Shown here: positions 1 to 10,810 of the stretch, piece after piece
Numbering within the stretch: position 1 is the first letter of the stretch
Layout: each line of letters starts with the position of its first letter
From: Sparassis latifolia
Lineage: Eukaryota > Basidiomycota > Agaricomycetes > Polyporales > Sparassidaceae
Direction of reading: 5' to 3'
Assembly: GCA_018466975.1 (NCBI GenBank)
Contig: CM031561.1
Location: 4,154,001 to 4,218,000 of the forward strand
DNA length: 64,000 nt
Program-made: the position numbers and the translations under genes
The notes under the pieces: generated by a model
The model's database searches: none
What the model was told of the DNA's origin: nothing
Seen by the model: only the letters and a program-made list of their open reading frames with translations

Positions 1-49
1 AGCATTGAACTATAATTTTACATATTTGTTTTCTTTCCTGTAGCTTTGA

Positions 50-402
50 GATAATCCACCTTCTCTCGACTTTTGTGAGGGAAAGGTGGATCATCTATGT
101 TGCTAAGACATGATCCAATGTACATAGAGTTGACTCAACAAGTGGATCATCCAGAGATGATCTTAGCTGAGATAATCCAAGTCAAGATAATCTTAATTGG
201 ACTTCGGATAATCTTGCACAGGATAATCCCACCTGAGGTACTCACACTGAAGATAATCTAGTCCACACTGGCGAGAGATAATCATTGGATGATCCTGCTT
301 AAGATAATCTCAGACAAGATCATCATAAGATCATCCATATGGGACTGCTTAGTTAGGGGGAAGTTAATCCTTTTTCTGTGCTTATTAGCACTAAAGATTA
401 TC
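50..402. repeat. Dense array of palindromic heptamer GATNATC
   Basis: Fifteen copies of GATNATC start at 50, 89, 145, 156, 171, 186, 207, 222, 252, 277, 288, 303, 318, 329 and 396. Nine are GATAATC, and the rest are GATCATC, GATGATC or GATTATC. The word is its own reverse complement apart from the free centre base. About 0.1 copy would be expected by chance in 400 bp. Spacings of 11 and 15 bp recur. The array begins within 20 bp of the stop codon of the DUF6589 gene. It looks like a protein-binding array, for example a subterminal transposase-binding region or a GATA-type regulatory cluster, but its function is inferred. Positions 403-416 link it to the gene. Confidence 0.85.
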
Positions 403-416
403 CTCGATAACTGACA

Positions 417-2915
417 TCACTGCCTTCCGCCCGTTGGATTACACAAGATATTCATACGGATAGCTCGTCTGTTCTATTGGTGAGTCTTGGTTATATGGAT
501 CAATCTAGTACTCACTTCAATCTCGCAGGATAGACAAAGTGAAGGTTGTGCAGAAAACGAAGCATCTGTGTCGCATATTTGTGCTTACCGCAGCCTTTGA
601 AGATGAAGATCCACGGCATGAAGCAGTCCTCAACATGCCCAATGTCCCTGGCGTTCAAGGCATACGACATTTCCTCATAGAGAAGAAAGTATTGTTCCTT
701 GAGGAGGGTATTCTCGAGTTTCTGGTCCCGAGATTCAGGCGGCTGGATACGGACCTCCGAGAATTGATTACCAGCAACGTACTTCGAGATTAATATTGTT
801 GCAATGGCTTCAATATCCTCCCATGAGGGTTTCGTACCTGCCCAGGCTTTGAGACTGGGAAACTTTGTGCGTCATTGGCTGATCTCTTGTCTCCAGCAGT
901 CTAGCCATGAGATGATGCCAACATGCTGGATAACCTCGTACATTCGTCGAAAACCTGGTTTGCTTCCAATTTTGCTAGTCTCTTTCGGTCTGATCTCTGT
1001 CACCTGCTTCATTAGGCTCATCTCATCCTCCCAGGTCACTTTCAGCTGGATGAAGATTTTCCACAGTGCATCTGCGCACACCATCTTAAGGTGGAAGAGG
1101 CCCATCACAAAGATGACAAATTGGAACCAACGCCAAGGTTTGACTTCTTCTGCGCATGATTGCTGAAGACTTTGAACTCTCTCACAAGTTGACAGGTCAC
1201 TGTGAACAAGTATGACATGGTTGCCAATGTCAACGCGCCCGGGTTTTTCTTGCAGATCACCAACTCCCCCTTGTCCAAAGAGATTCTCCAGTGTGTCGCA
1301 GTTTCCTTGAACAGTGGACTGATTTATATCCATTCCTTCTGCTGGCACTTGTTTTGATTTTAGAAGTGGAATCTGGTCGATTGTTTCGGGACGCGCTAAA
1401 CAATCGACAAAGCCCCGAAAGTATTCTGGTCCATGGTGAACTAGGTCATAGAAATTTTCAATGATTGAATCGCTGACAGCGAGAAAGGCCTGATGCATGA
1501 GGAGTCTCGGGGTGGACGGTAAGAAGTTTAGTGAAGTCGACACCGCGGCAGCGTGAAATTAACGGGATTGATTTTTGATTTTTTCCAAAGCTCTTTCGCA
1601 CACTGCAAGTCCTCTGTTGCTACTTCGTGGTCAAGATGCAGAAGAGTTCCCGATGTTAGGTGAAGTAAGGTGTCCTGTGGCTTCTCGACAGTCGGTACGA
1701 GGTGCTTCACATCGACGTCAAAATTGTCATATGCATACCTGGCAAGGAGTGTTTGGCCCAATCTTTGATCTCTGATGCTGATTCACGCGACAGACTTGAC
1801 ACTGCATCATCAATTGCAGACCTTGAGATAGATATTCCGATATGAGAGATGAGCTCGACAATGGTCTCCAGAGTATTGCAAGCATGCAGGAACATCTCAA
1901 CCATACTCTGTAGTGCATTACAGCATTGGTGAGTGCTCTGCATCATAATGCTTATGCAGATAACCTTTTTCTATGGTCCCTGTTAGAACAATTTTGAAGG
2001 GCTGAACATATTCAATGCGCCATGGATAAGATCCCCTCTCGCCTTTCCTCTTCGACATGTGGATCGTGCGTGCTCTCTGGATCGTCCGGATCCTCGGGAA
2101 TGTAAGGAATTGCATCATCGCGCCAATACTCATCCTCACTGTCACCATCATTGTCAGCAGGTAGCATGCTGTCATCGTGCGTGGGCAGAATTTCGTCCTC
2201 ATCATTGCTCCAGTGAATCTGTTCGATCTCGTCTTCATGGCCCCTCTGTTGCAACACTGTGGTAAGTCACTTATCTATGATACATGTTGCTGCTAACCTC
2301 ATTAACTTCAAGCTGTATCATCTCTTCCCATTCCATCTCATCTTCCCAATACTGATCTTCAGGATCTCCTGCAGAAATCTCGGGCACTCCATGTGGCGGA
2401 GACCCCAGTTCAGGTTCAGGTTCACACTCCCCAAATTCATTGTTCTCGCCTCCATGCTCCGCTCGACCTCTCTCTCTCGGGTTTCATCACCTTTCACGTC
2501 GCTTTGCGAGCGCAGGATTCGCATTCAAGAGTGCGCTGAAGAGGTTCCAAGTCAGTGGCACCATTGTGAGCATCATCTTGGCCATCTCCTCGATGTCAAA
2601 CCCTTCTAACTGAACTGGTGTAGCGTGTCGTGCGTTAAAGTGCAGGCCTACCTTTTTCTGCGTGAGCACCACGATCTCGAGCATGTGCATCTTCATAGCA
2701 GCATTGTGTGTCCAATGTGTCGTGGCAGTGCAGAGCCTCGGATTTGCACTGAAACCATCGAGGATGCTATCAGCATGACGGGTAAGTTCTTCCATTGCTA
2801 CATGATTCACGAGTCCATCGCTCTGCAACAGACTCAGGATCAATTCTGTCACAGATGTTCCGCGATCATTGAGTTCTCGGAGAATGCGGACTTGGACGTC
2901 CTCCGACAGTGGCAT
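417..2915 (-). CDS. DUF6589-family protein (agaricomycete repeat-associated gene), C-terminus possibly truncated
   Basis: Minus-strand exons line up in the order expected for agaricomycete DUF6589 proteins. The N-terminal block (2915-2487) carries ILRELNDRGTSV. A middle block (1946-1707) carries a CNALQSM..FLHACNTLE segment, and a block at 1761-1528 carries YAYDNFDVDVKHLVPTVEK. The long C-terminal exon (1543-872) contains VDIGNHVILVHSDLST. Around 793-520 the minus strand reads FKGCGKHKYATQMLRFLHN, a hallmark of the family. A short intron (about 509-469) then joins to RAIRMNILCNPTGG, and a stop falls at 417-419. From memory, family members usually extend beyond NPTG, so the C-terminus may be lost. 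Function is unknown. The family is multicopy and often lies among mobile DNA, so a link to transposition is suspected, not shown. Exon joins between 2487 and 1946 are uncertain. Confidence 0.7.
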
Positions 2916-3746
2916 GTGAAGGCTCGGTAGAGGTAAGGTTTACTACTCTAGCTTCAAACTAGCTATACCCTCGAACTCATGGCCACTGCGTGTTTGCCTA
3001 CATGGCGTACATGCGGCAAGCACGACTTTGCTCGATAGTAGACTTGATGGGCATGAATTTATTGAAGTGGTCCTTTGACAACTTATGTACATGAATACAA
3101 GTTCTCTCGTGCCCGCTGCATTATGTGTCATTCCGGGGACAGACATTATGACTTCCGACTGCTTGGAGAGGCGACGTGAAAGTTTGGGAGACAGTGTTTC
3201 GAAAATGCGGATAATCAGGACCTAAGCTAGGGTTTAACCTGGGAGAAATGCGGGTAGCGCCCACTCGGCGTATCCTCGGATGACCAGTTTGGCCAGCTGT
3301 CCTATAGCATTCTCCTCCTTTCGTTCGGCTATCCTTTTCTGGCAATACTCTTTCAAACAGGTAAGTCGCATAAAACATATGTCACATGATCATCTAAAAC
3401 ATATGTTGGGATATAGGAGCGAGAATGCTATAGCGACGGATGATTTTAGGAGCATGGTATATGGTCTGCATCAAGGCACGCCCCTGCATAGGGCCTGCGG
3501 CTCTTCACCCGATTTGGAAGCACACCTCAAGCCTTGCTTGAGAAATTCACTCTGTATCAATATTCTTCCCTCATGGTGACATATTTTTTGAATGAAACAT
3601 TATTTAGAGATCTCTAGATGCAACTGGGAGCCAATTCGTGAGGTCAAACAGGTGGAACTCATCTGCAAGCCAACCCTCTCATCATGCTCGGAAAGTGCTG
3701 AATTTACTCAGCCTTTGCTTGAAACTCTTGCCCCCAGCCACATTCT
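2916..3746. other. Gap with no recognisable gene
   Basis: Only short unconvincing reading frames are present and none resembles a family I recognise. Two isolated GATNATC words lie at 3210-3216 and 3388-3394, too few to count as a second array. The segment could be the 5' flank of the DUF6589 gene plus degraded repeat sequence up to the Ty3 insertion site. Confidence 0.5.
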
Positions 3747-3751
3747 TCCAC

Positions 3752-4005
3752 TATAATGGGGGGCGAGGCCTTATCACACCGAACCTCAGATACAGTGCAC
3801 CAAGCTCTATTCTGGAGCGTCGCGCGTGTATCAAGGTCGTGGTGTGTTAAGTCTCTGACTTCAACACACCGACGTGCGCTCGATACACGCAGAGCACATA
3901 CAAATAGTACACAACAATTATGTAATACATGATGAGATTAGATAAGATTAGGGCACAAGTACCGCTTAGTACTTGTGCCCTGCAATACAACAGCAGCACG
4001 TTACA
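3752..4005 (-). repeat. 3' LTR of the Ty3 chromovirus
   Basis: This 254-bp repeat matches 9945-10198 with five transition differences. It is the element's 3' LTR because the coding frames run on the minus strand and the polypurine tract adjoins its 4005 end. The left TCCAC duplication abuts 3752. Confidence 0.93.
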
Positions 4006-4235
4006 CCCTCCCCCACCGGACACATTCCACGGGACCATAGCACTGACTGCACCATCGAATGGATGATGCAGGCGGCAATGCGAGGCAGTACGGTAGGACG
4101 AGGCAAGGTGACAGGTGAAGGCGACAACAGACACGGCCAGAACACACAGGCGGGTTGTGGGCACATGGAGGGTACGCATCACGTCCCCAGCCGTGGCCCA
4201 CAGTGGCACATCAATGGGGGGCATGCCAGCGTGAG

Positions 4236-6479
4236 CTAGTGGCTGCCCATGTCGTGGTCAGGGTCACCAGCCTCGGGGGTCGCTCCGGGGTTGGGGCCCA
4301 GCTGACTGCTGCCAGCAGGGGCGTTGCCAGCGCCGGGTGTGGGTGGTTCGGGGTCTGGCGGCTGCATTGCCACGTCCTTGTCGACGAGTGATAACAACTC
4401 GTGGGTCGGGGGTACCGGCCGAGTGCGTCCGTCATGAAGGTCTGCCGGGAAGTGTCCCTTGAATGGGGTCATGTCTTCGAGAACCCGTCCAAGGATGTAG
4501 TTGCGGTGTCGATGGTGGAACTCCTCGAGGAATCCAATCCGCATGGGATGGAACCCGCGGGCAGCGTACCATCGCGCGACATCGTATATGGACGAGTTTT
4601 GGGCGGATGAGCGGGGAAATGGGGCCGGCTCGTTGTTGTTTGCCACGGGGTAATGTCCGACCTGTACGATCCACACGTACAGCCCGGGGATGGAGAACAG
4701 CTCTGCAGTGTGCTCAATGAACACATTGTGGGCTGTTGCTGGTACACCGGGTGGGATGATGGGGGCCATGCGATGTGCAAGCCACATCGCCTCCAGGTCC
4801 TGGTGTAGTGGGGCCTCCGAGCGGTCATTGTTCAAGTGCCTGATGGCCCAGTGAATCTGTCTCAGGTTCTGTGCATACCACGCCACCCACTCGTCGAATG
4901 TCGACGAGCTGGTGGGGTTGGTCATCCAACGGGGAGGGGGAACCGTTGGCGGATGTATCACTCCGGAGCTGCCGTGATGTCACCATGACATGAGTAGGTT
5001 CATCATGCCGTGGGACGCAGTCAAGCGTCCATCTTGCTGCATCTGCCGGATGAGGTCGGTCGCCCAGGTGCGCGCGCCATCATCGCCACTGTGTGCCACA
5101 TCAATGATGCGCTGCAAGTCGCGGACGTACCGAGGTACAAAGTTGTACCACTTGGTCGCCTTCCACGGTTGCGTGTTGACCAGGAGGGGGAACGAATCGA
5201 GCCAGTTGTGCGGGGCCGGCGAGACATCGTTATCGGTGTCTGACGGCCGCGGCACTGTCTTCCCTTTGCCGTCGCTCCTCGATGCTCCTTGCCTGGGCAG
5301 GTTCATCGGGCCATGGTTCCTCTGGCGCTGTTTGTTGAGCCGCTGGACCTCGACGTCGTCGGGCTCGTTGTCGCTGTCTGTGGATGGCTCCGACTCTGAC
5401 TCGTCATTGTCGATGTGCTCGTAGGCCCGCTGCACGCGCGACTTTACAGGGGCAGGAGCGGGACCAACTGGAGGTCGCAGAACGTAGCCAGCCGGCAGTC
5501 CCGATGTAGGACCGGTCGGTGGTCCAGGGGCACCACTCCTTGGTGGTGGCCCTGGGGGCATGTGTCTCGGTGGCGGGGGCATTCCCGGAGTGTGGTGTGT
5601 GGCCGAGCTCGGCCTACTCACTGCAGCGTAGGGCACATATCGCTGTGCTCCCCCGGTCGAGTATCGCACCAGGGATCGACATCGCGATCCGCTCACATTC
5701 GACGGCGGTGAGTACCGGCGCGAGCTGCTGTTCGTTGATGGGGGGGAATACCTTTGCTCCCTCAGGGGAGGTAGGTATTCCAGTGGAGATGGTTGTCTCC
5801 GTGGAGCCCCACTCGGTTGCCCGCGATAGTCCAGGGGCAATCGAGGTCGGGAACTTGACGCGATCTGCCTGAGGAGGCGTTCATGCTTCCTTAGTAGGTC
5901 GTCGACCTGTCGTCGCTGTGTGGTTGCTTCTGTTTCCGCCACACCGAGTTGCGCTTGCAGCTCCATGTTGCATTGCTGCATGGGAACATCATCACGTCCT
6001 CCCCCTTCCGAGGCTGTGTAGGTCTGGAAGTGCTCCCAGAACAGGTGCTGCTCAGCATTGAGTGCATCTGTGTGGGCTTCCTGATAGGGGGCCATGTTGC
6101 GTGCCATCGCGATGTGTTGGAGGTAGCTGTAGCACACGGTGCATGCCTCCGTGTGGTATAGCGTGAACTGGTGGGTCCCAAAAGAGACCCACCATTCCAT
6201 CACTGCTGCGTTCCCAGCACCCGTGGGTGCTGTGGTTGTTGATGTAGTTGCGATCGCTGGGGCCGCCATCGATCGTATCGCGATCGGTGGCGGTGGTGGT
6301 TGCTGTAGGGCCTGTGGCATCACCGCGGTTCTGAATTGGAGCTGTGGGGATGTCGACCTTGGTCGGCCTTGCTGTTGTGTGGCGGGGCGGCTTGTTGTCG
6401 CCTCATCGTCGTCGGTTTCCATAGGCAGGGTTGGTTGGGACATGGTGGTAGGAGTGTGAGAGTGGTGGCCTTGCCACAC
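4236..6479 (-). CDS. Extra open reading frame of the Ty3 element, about 747 codons, one in-frame TGA
   Basis: The frame begins about 110 bp after the chromodomain stop and runs toward the 3' LTR. It is open from 6479 to 4983, meets one TGA (4980-4982), and stays open in the same frame to 4236. The N-terminal half is rich in Pro, Ser, Thr and Gln with a glutamine/arginine-rich middle (RQVDDLLRKHERLLRQ). A conserved-looking C-terminal region follows, rich in Trp, Tyr and His (WYNFVPRYVRDLQRIID, VARWYAARGFHPMRIGFLEE, HRHRNYILGRVLED). I do not recognise a domain. It sits where extra accessory genes can occur in Ty3 elements, between int and the 3' LTR. Its long survival contrasts with the deleted pol. 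It could be a structural or accessory protein, or a captured host sequence. Confidence 0.7.
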
Positions 6480-6592
6480 GTGTAGTTACATGGGCAAGTG
6501 CCGGCGTCTCACGTGGTCTGTCACGTGGACACGACGCATACATCCTTTGATGTTATACGCGTCCGGTCCTCCACTTATGGTTATTTTTTCTT

Positions 6593-7447
6593 TCATTTCA
6601 CAGGTGGCGCAGTCTTGCGCGGCAGCGCTCTCCAGTCCTTCACACCCATTAGTGTGAAGTACTCGTCGAGCGCGGCCAATTCCTTGCAGTGGGCGTATGG
6701 CTCCCATGTATGGTCGCCTAGCATCCATCGCACATGGAATTCGATCTTATTGCCATCCCAGCGATGGCCTACAATTTCATCCACTAGTCATTCCGTTTCC
6801 GCATCGTCGCCAAAGTCGTAGTACGACTTTGCCTCATGGTGCGGAAACAACACGTCGTCATTGGACTCATGTCGTCGGAGTAGCGAAACATGGAATATAG
6901 GTAGGATATGCCGGTCCTTCAGTTCTTGCGGCAATTCTAATGTGTAGTTAGAGGTTGCTGCATGAACGTCGGTGATCTCGTATGGTCCAATAAATTTGGG
7001 CATCAGCTTCCTCGCACGACCCTTAGGTAGTGCGAGGTTCTGCGTGGATAGATACACCTTTGATCCAGTCGTAAACTCCGGCTCCTCCTGCCGTAGTTTA
7101 TTGGCTTGGAACGTTTGGTGTGTACAGCTCTCGATGATGGCGTCGTGCGCCATCTCGAGGTTGGCCAATGCTCATTGGGCAAATTCCTGCACACCCACGA
7201 ATTTCGTGGTTCCATGCAGGCCTCCAATCATTCGCGGCAAGTATCCATAATTAAGTTCGAATGGGGCAAATCCTGTGGTTGCGCTCGTGGCTGAGTTCAA
7301 CGTGAACTCAACCATCGGGATCTGGTCTATCCAATCTAATTGATTGGGAGACACGATGGACCGTAGGATTTGGGATACCAATCGGATGGTCCACTCAGAC
7401 AGCCCGTCAGTTTGCGGATGGAATGACGTCAACATGAGTAGCTTCAC
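6593..7447 (-). pseudogene. Integrase C-terminal fragment plus chromodomain (Ty3 pol remnant)
   Basis: The minus strand reads TSFHPQTDGLSE, the usual Ty3 integrase motif, followed by FAPFELNYGYLPRM. After a TGA at 7172-7174 comes ANLEMAHDAI and the GPY/F-type module (KFIGPYEITDV, LPIFHVSLLRRH). After a second TGA at 6785-6787 comes a chromodomain, LVDEIVGHRWDGNKIEFHV, with the aromatic cage region WMLGDHTWEPYAH, ending at 6593. The chromodomain places the element among chromoviruses, which can target heterochromatin. The catalytic DDE core is absent. Both TGA codons are in frame, with no other damage in this stretch. Confidence 0.88.
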
Positions 7448-7449
7448 AC

Positions 7450-9855
7450 TGCCAGGTTTGTAGTAGGACGACCGCCCCCATGACGTTGTCCGTCGCGTGG
7501 GTTCGTCATTCTACGGCCAGCATTACCGGCCTGCCGTGCATGTCCTGGGTGTGCCCCTCCTTGTCCTTGTCCTTGCGGGCAGTAGCTAGGTCGTGTATCT
7601 CCCATCGATGATATCATCAGCGCGAGGAATGACACAGCCTTACTTGAACTCCGGGTCCCCGTATGGTCCCCGGTCTTCTGAGGCTGTCAGCGGTCCTTGT
7701 ATGTACGGTATTGGTCCAGCCATCCGTTGCCCTGTTCGATCGCCAAAGCCGATCGATACAGTGCATCGATGGTGTGTTTCTCAGGTGATAGTAGGTGGGC
7801 TAGACGCATTACTTCTACCATTGGTAGCGGTAACGCGTCCATAAACCTCTTCCGGAATGCATATTCCATTGGGTATTGCACCATGCGATCTGCGTGGTGT
7901 AATAGCCTGTTGTATAGCTCGCTCACACCTCCGCGTGATAAGCTGTACGTCGCCTTGTCGTACTTCTCGGATGCTATCAGCTCCGAGTCCTTGTGTAGGA
8001 ATCGTCGGTGGAGGTGCGTCACTGCATCCTCGAAGTACCACTGTCGTACTTCGCGGTTCGGTGACTGCATGTTCAGAAAGAACCAGTTAGCGGCGTCGTC
8101 TTTAAGACTTTGCCCCAATATCCATAGGCGATCCGCATCCATGGCATTGCCAGTGATGCGGAGAGTCTTGAAGTATTCCAGCAATTTCTGTAGCCAGACC
8201 TCAAATGCATTAAGATCGTCCTTCCCGTCATATTGCGGTGGTGGAGGCATCTTGGTGACTCTAAGGTATGCTGGTGGTTCGTCGATGGGATCTCTTGATA
8301 CCATCTCGTCCACCATTGTATGGATCCTCTCGATTGCGGGAGACGTATCCGGAGGTATCGCTCCTGGGCCATGAGATCATTGTATGGTCGCGTGGCCTGC
8401 GTGCGTACCTGGTGCGGCTGTTGTACTCATTCCCAGGAATCGAGGGGGTCGGTTCACTGCAGTAGGGACTGCCAGGTTTGGCTGTGTCACTCCCGATTGG
8501 AATGTTACGTTCTGAGTAACGTTGGGCTGTTGCGTAGTCGTCGTTGCATTCACTGCAGGACCGTATGTCGGTCCTGCAGATCGCGTGTTCGTTCTCATTA
8601 TGGGCTGCCCTTGCGGCCCACGGGGGTATTCAGGTCCTGCAGGTCGCGTTGGTCGAGGAGGCAGTGGTGGTGGAGTCGATCCATTGGATCGCGGTAGCCA
8701 TTGTCCTCCAGGTCGGTGTCCCCGGGGTGGCGTTGTGGGCCTTCGACCATTTCTTCTGAAATGGTCGGAGTTATTCCCGTCATCTCCGGGGTATGGACTG
8801 GAGTCGTTTGAATCATCACTTCTGGGGTCTTCTTCAGGAGCTGCTACTGGAGCTGTTCCGGATTGGAGTGATCCCCACGTCGGGCGAGGTGTCGATGATA
8901 CTGGTGGTTGTACTCTGAATGCCCTTAACGCCCTTTCGGACTCTGAGGCCATCCGGTCCAAGTATCTGGTGTATATTAACACCCTTCGATTGTATTCCTC
9001 GTCTGGCTCTCCCTCTTGCTGTGGTCAGGCCAACTGACGGTACGCGCTCTCGATAACTATATCGGGAGCACCAGCCATCAGGTCCTCGACCTCTGAGGGG
9101 TATAATCCTCGCTCTACCGCTATCTCCTCGATGGAGTTCCTCGTTCCCGAGGGGACGAGTTGATCCACTGGGTCAACTTCGTCTCCTGAGGAATTTTTGA
9201 GTTCGTCCATTATTTTTTCAAACTGCTCGTTCTGCGCGTAGCGGGTCCATTCGTATGCCTCACGAATGGCCTGCATCTCACGTTCTTGTTTTTCTTGTAG
9301 TTCGTCGAGCTCGCGGTTCGCTTCTTCTCGAGCCCGCTGGAGTGCCTCTCAGGCTCTCTCTCTGCGCACGCATTCAGACGAACTCGTGCTTGCAGTGCTT
9401 CCTGGGGCTCTATCCTTAGCGCGACGTAATTCGTCCGCTAAGGAAGAGGTCGGTTGCGCTGGCAGGGTCGGGGACGGAAATCTCTGCGAGTAATGCGAAG
9501 GATGTCGTGGTGTCCTTCCCATTCTCGTTGTTTCCGTTTCTTCACTGGCCTGATGAGATCCAGTGGATCTCACCGGCGTTCTGACATTACAGCCAGAGGC
9601 GGGTTCCCGCCGCTGCTCGTCCGTTCGGCCTCCTCGTGTTGAGCGGGGGGGTTTGACGTACGACAGTGTAGGGGATCGTGGGGCTGGTGATGCCAGTTCT
9701 TGCCCACGGTCCGTTATTTCTGGGGCTGGTGTGCCAGTGTCCGCGTGCATGCCATCATTGGGTGCACTCTCGGCCACGTCTGCCAGAGCCGCGTGCTCTG
9801 CCTGTCTTGACTGGGAGCATGTTATTCGTGTGTTTTTGGGGCCTTGACTTGCCAT
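7450..9855 (-). pseudogene. Ty3 gag polyprotein with four in-frame TGA codons, fused by deletion to the pol remnant
   Basis: An apparent start Met lies at 9855-9853. One continuous frame runs to about 7450, interrupted only by TGA at 9349, 9025, 8377 and 7687 (lowest base of each). The first part is Ser/Arg/Thr rich, then a charged helix (EEANRELDELQEKQEREMQ), then a Pro/Arg-rich linker. The capsid-like retrotransposon gag domain (about 8316-7690) contains PPPQYDGKDDLNAFEVWLQ and ANWFFLNM. The expected CCHC zinc knuckle is not visible. Shortly after the fourth TGA the frame shifts into the integrase remnant, which marks the deletion junction near 7440-7560. Confidence 0.85.
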
Positions 9856-9944
9856 TGGGTGGCAAGTTAAGGTTCTTGATTTCTTAATGGGGGTCTTCAC
9901 TGTCGAATAGAATTTTTCACAGGGCGAAATGGACTGTAAAAAAG

Positions 9945-10198
9945 TATAATGGGGGGCGAGGCCTTATCACACCGAACCTCAGATACAGTGCACCAAGCTC
10001 TATTCTGGAGCGTCGTGCGTGTATCAAGGTCGTGGTGTGTTAAGTCTCTGACTTCAACACACCGACGTGCGCTCAATACACGCAGAGCGCATACAAATAG
10101 TACACAACAATTATGTAATACATGATGAGATTAGATAAGATTAGGGCACAAGTACCGCTTGGTACTTGTGCCCTGCAATACAACAGCAGCACATTACA
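9945..10198 (-). repeat. 5' LTR of the Ty3 chromovirus
   Basis: This is the second 254-bp copy, in the same orientation as 3752-4005. It is followed at 10199-10203 by the TCCAC duplication. In element sense it starts TGTAATG and would carry the element's promoter. Four of the five differences from the other LTR fall at CpG or former CpG positions. Confidence 0.93.
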
Positions 10199-10385
10199 TC
10201 CACAAAAACTTCTAGGGAACTTTAGGACTGGTATTCTTCTTGTCTCCTGCATCTTTTATTACCCTTTCGGTGCGTGTTAATGTGGTGTTTTAGTATTTTC
10301 AAGGGCGCGTTTACTCAAGTCACGTGCACCGGTGACTTCCGAAAGCCGCAGGCCCTATGATTGGGGTCTCCCTTGCACTAGACTA

Positions 10386-10567
10386 CCTTTTAAGGCCATT
10401 ATATGGTTTTGTCCCGAAGAAAAATGCCCAAAAATGGTTTAAATGGTACTTGATGGCAATGTGACCAAAAAGTGACAGTCACAATGCATCACATTTTCAT
10501 TGAGTACCATTTAAACCATTTTTGGGCATTTTTCTTCGGGACAAAACCATATAATGGCCTTAAAAGG
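10386..10567. repeat. Perfect foldback: 65-bp inverted arms with a 52-bp loop
   Basis: Arms 10386-10450 and 10503-10567 are exact reverse complements over 65 bp. They start CCTTTTAAGGCC and end near AAATGGTACT. The loop (10451-10502) contains GTGAC/GTCAC words, and similar GTGAC words recur just outside at about 10605-10620. Any transcript would fold into a long perfect hairpin. It could be a young MITE or foldback element, or a small-RNA source. No convincing target duplication abuts the arms. Confidence 0.9.
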
Positions 10568-10810
10568 CAACAAAATTTGTAACTCAAGGATATTCAATGA
10601 AATTGTGACTAAATCGTGACACTATATGGGCGCTAAGAGTATTCCGACATTTAAGGCAGATTTTGCATCATTCATAGATACCTGAAGTGTAGTACTCGGA
10701 AAATGGGTGACTCTTAGACTGCTTGAAATCACCCGCTGAACGGGGGAATGTTAACCGAATATTGAGTGATCTTACTGGTGATTACCCAAGTTCAACTGGC
10801 ATCCACAGAG

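Larger units (their letters stand above)
3752..10198 (-). mobile_element. Ty3/Gypsy chromovirus, 6.4 kb, internally deleted, with LTRs and 5-bp target duplication
   Basis: Two 254-bp direct repeats (3752-4005 and 9945-10198) bound the element, and TCCAC occurs exactly at 3747-3751 and 10199-10203 as the target-site duplication. Read on the minus strand, each LTR starts TGTAA and ends TTATA. A polypurine tract (minus-strand GGTGGGGGAGGG, about 4006-4019) directly precedes the 3' LTR. Gene order on the minus strand is gag, integrase C-terminal part, chromodomain, then an extra long reading frame. Zinc knuckle, protease, reverse transcriptase, RNase H and integrase core are missing, so the copy is non-autonomous. 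The LTRs differ at five sites, all transitions (about 98% identity), so the insertion is fairly young. No clear tRNA primer-binding site was seen after the 5' LTR. Confidence 0.93.

Noticed and set aside
3210..3394. Second GATNATC array at the other side of the DUF6589 gene
   Set aside because: Only two copies occur in about 190 bp, so there is no clear array.
4463..6459. Plus-strand frames across the Ty3 extra reading frame
   Set aside because: They are complements of the minus-strand frame with low-complexity composition. LTR and polypurine orientation support the minus strand.
4980..9351. Programmed TGA readthrough or selenocysteine use in the Ty3 element
   Set aside because: Seven TGA codons scattered over three frames, CpG-type LTR changes and a deleted pol fit decay. 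No recoding element is visible and fungi generally lack selenocysteine machinery.
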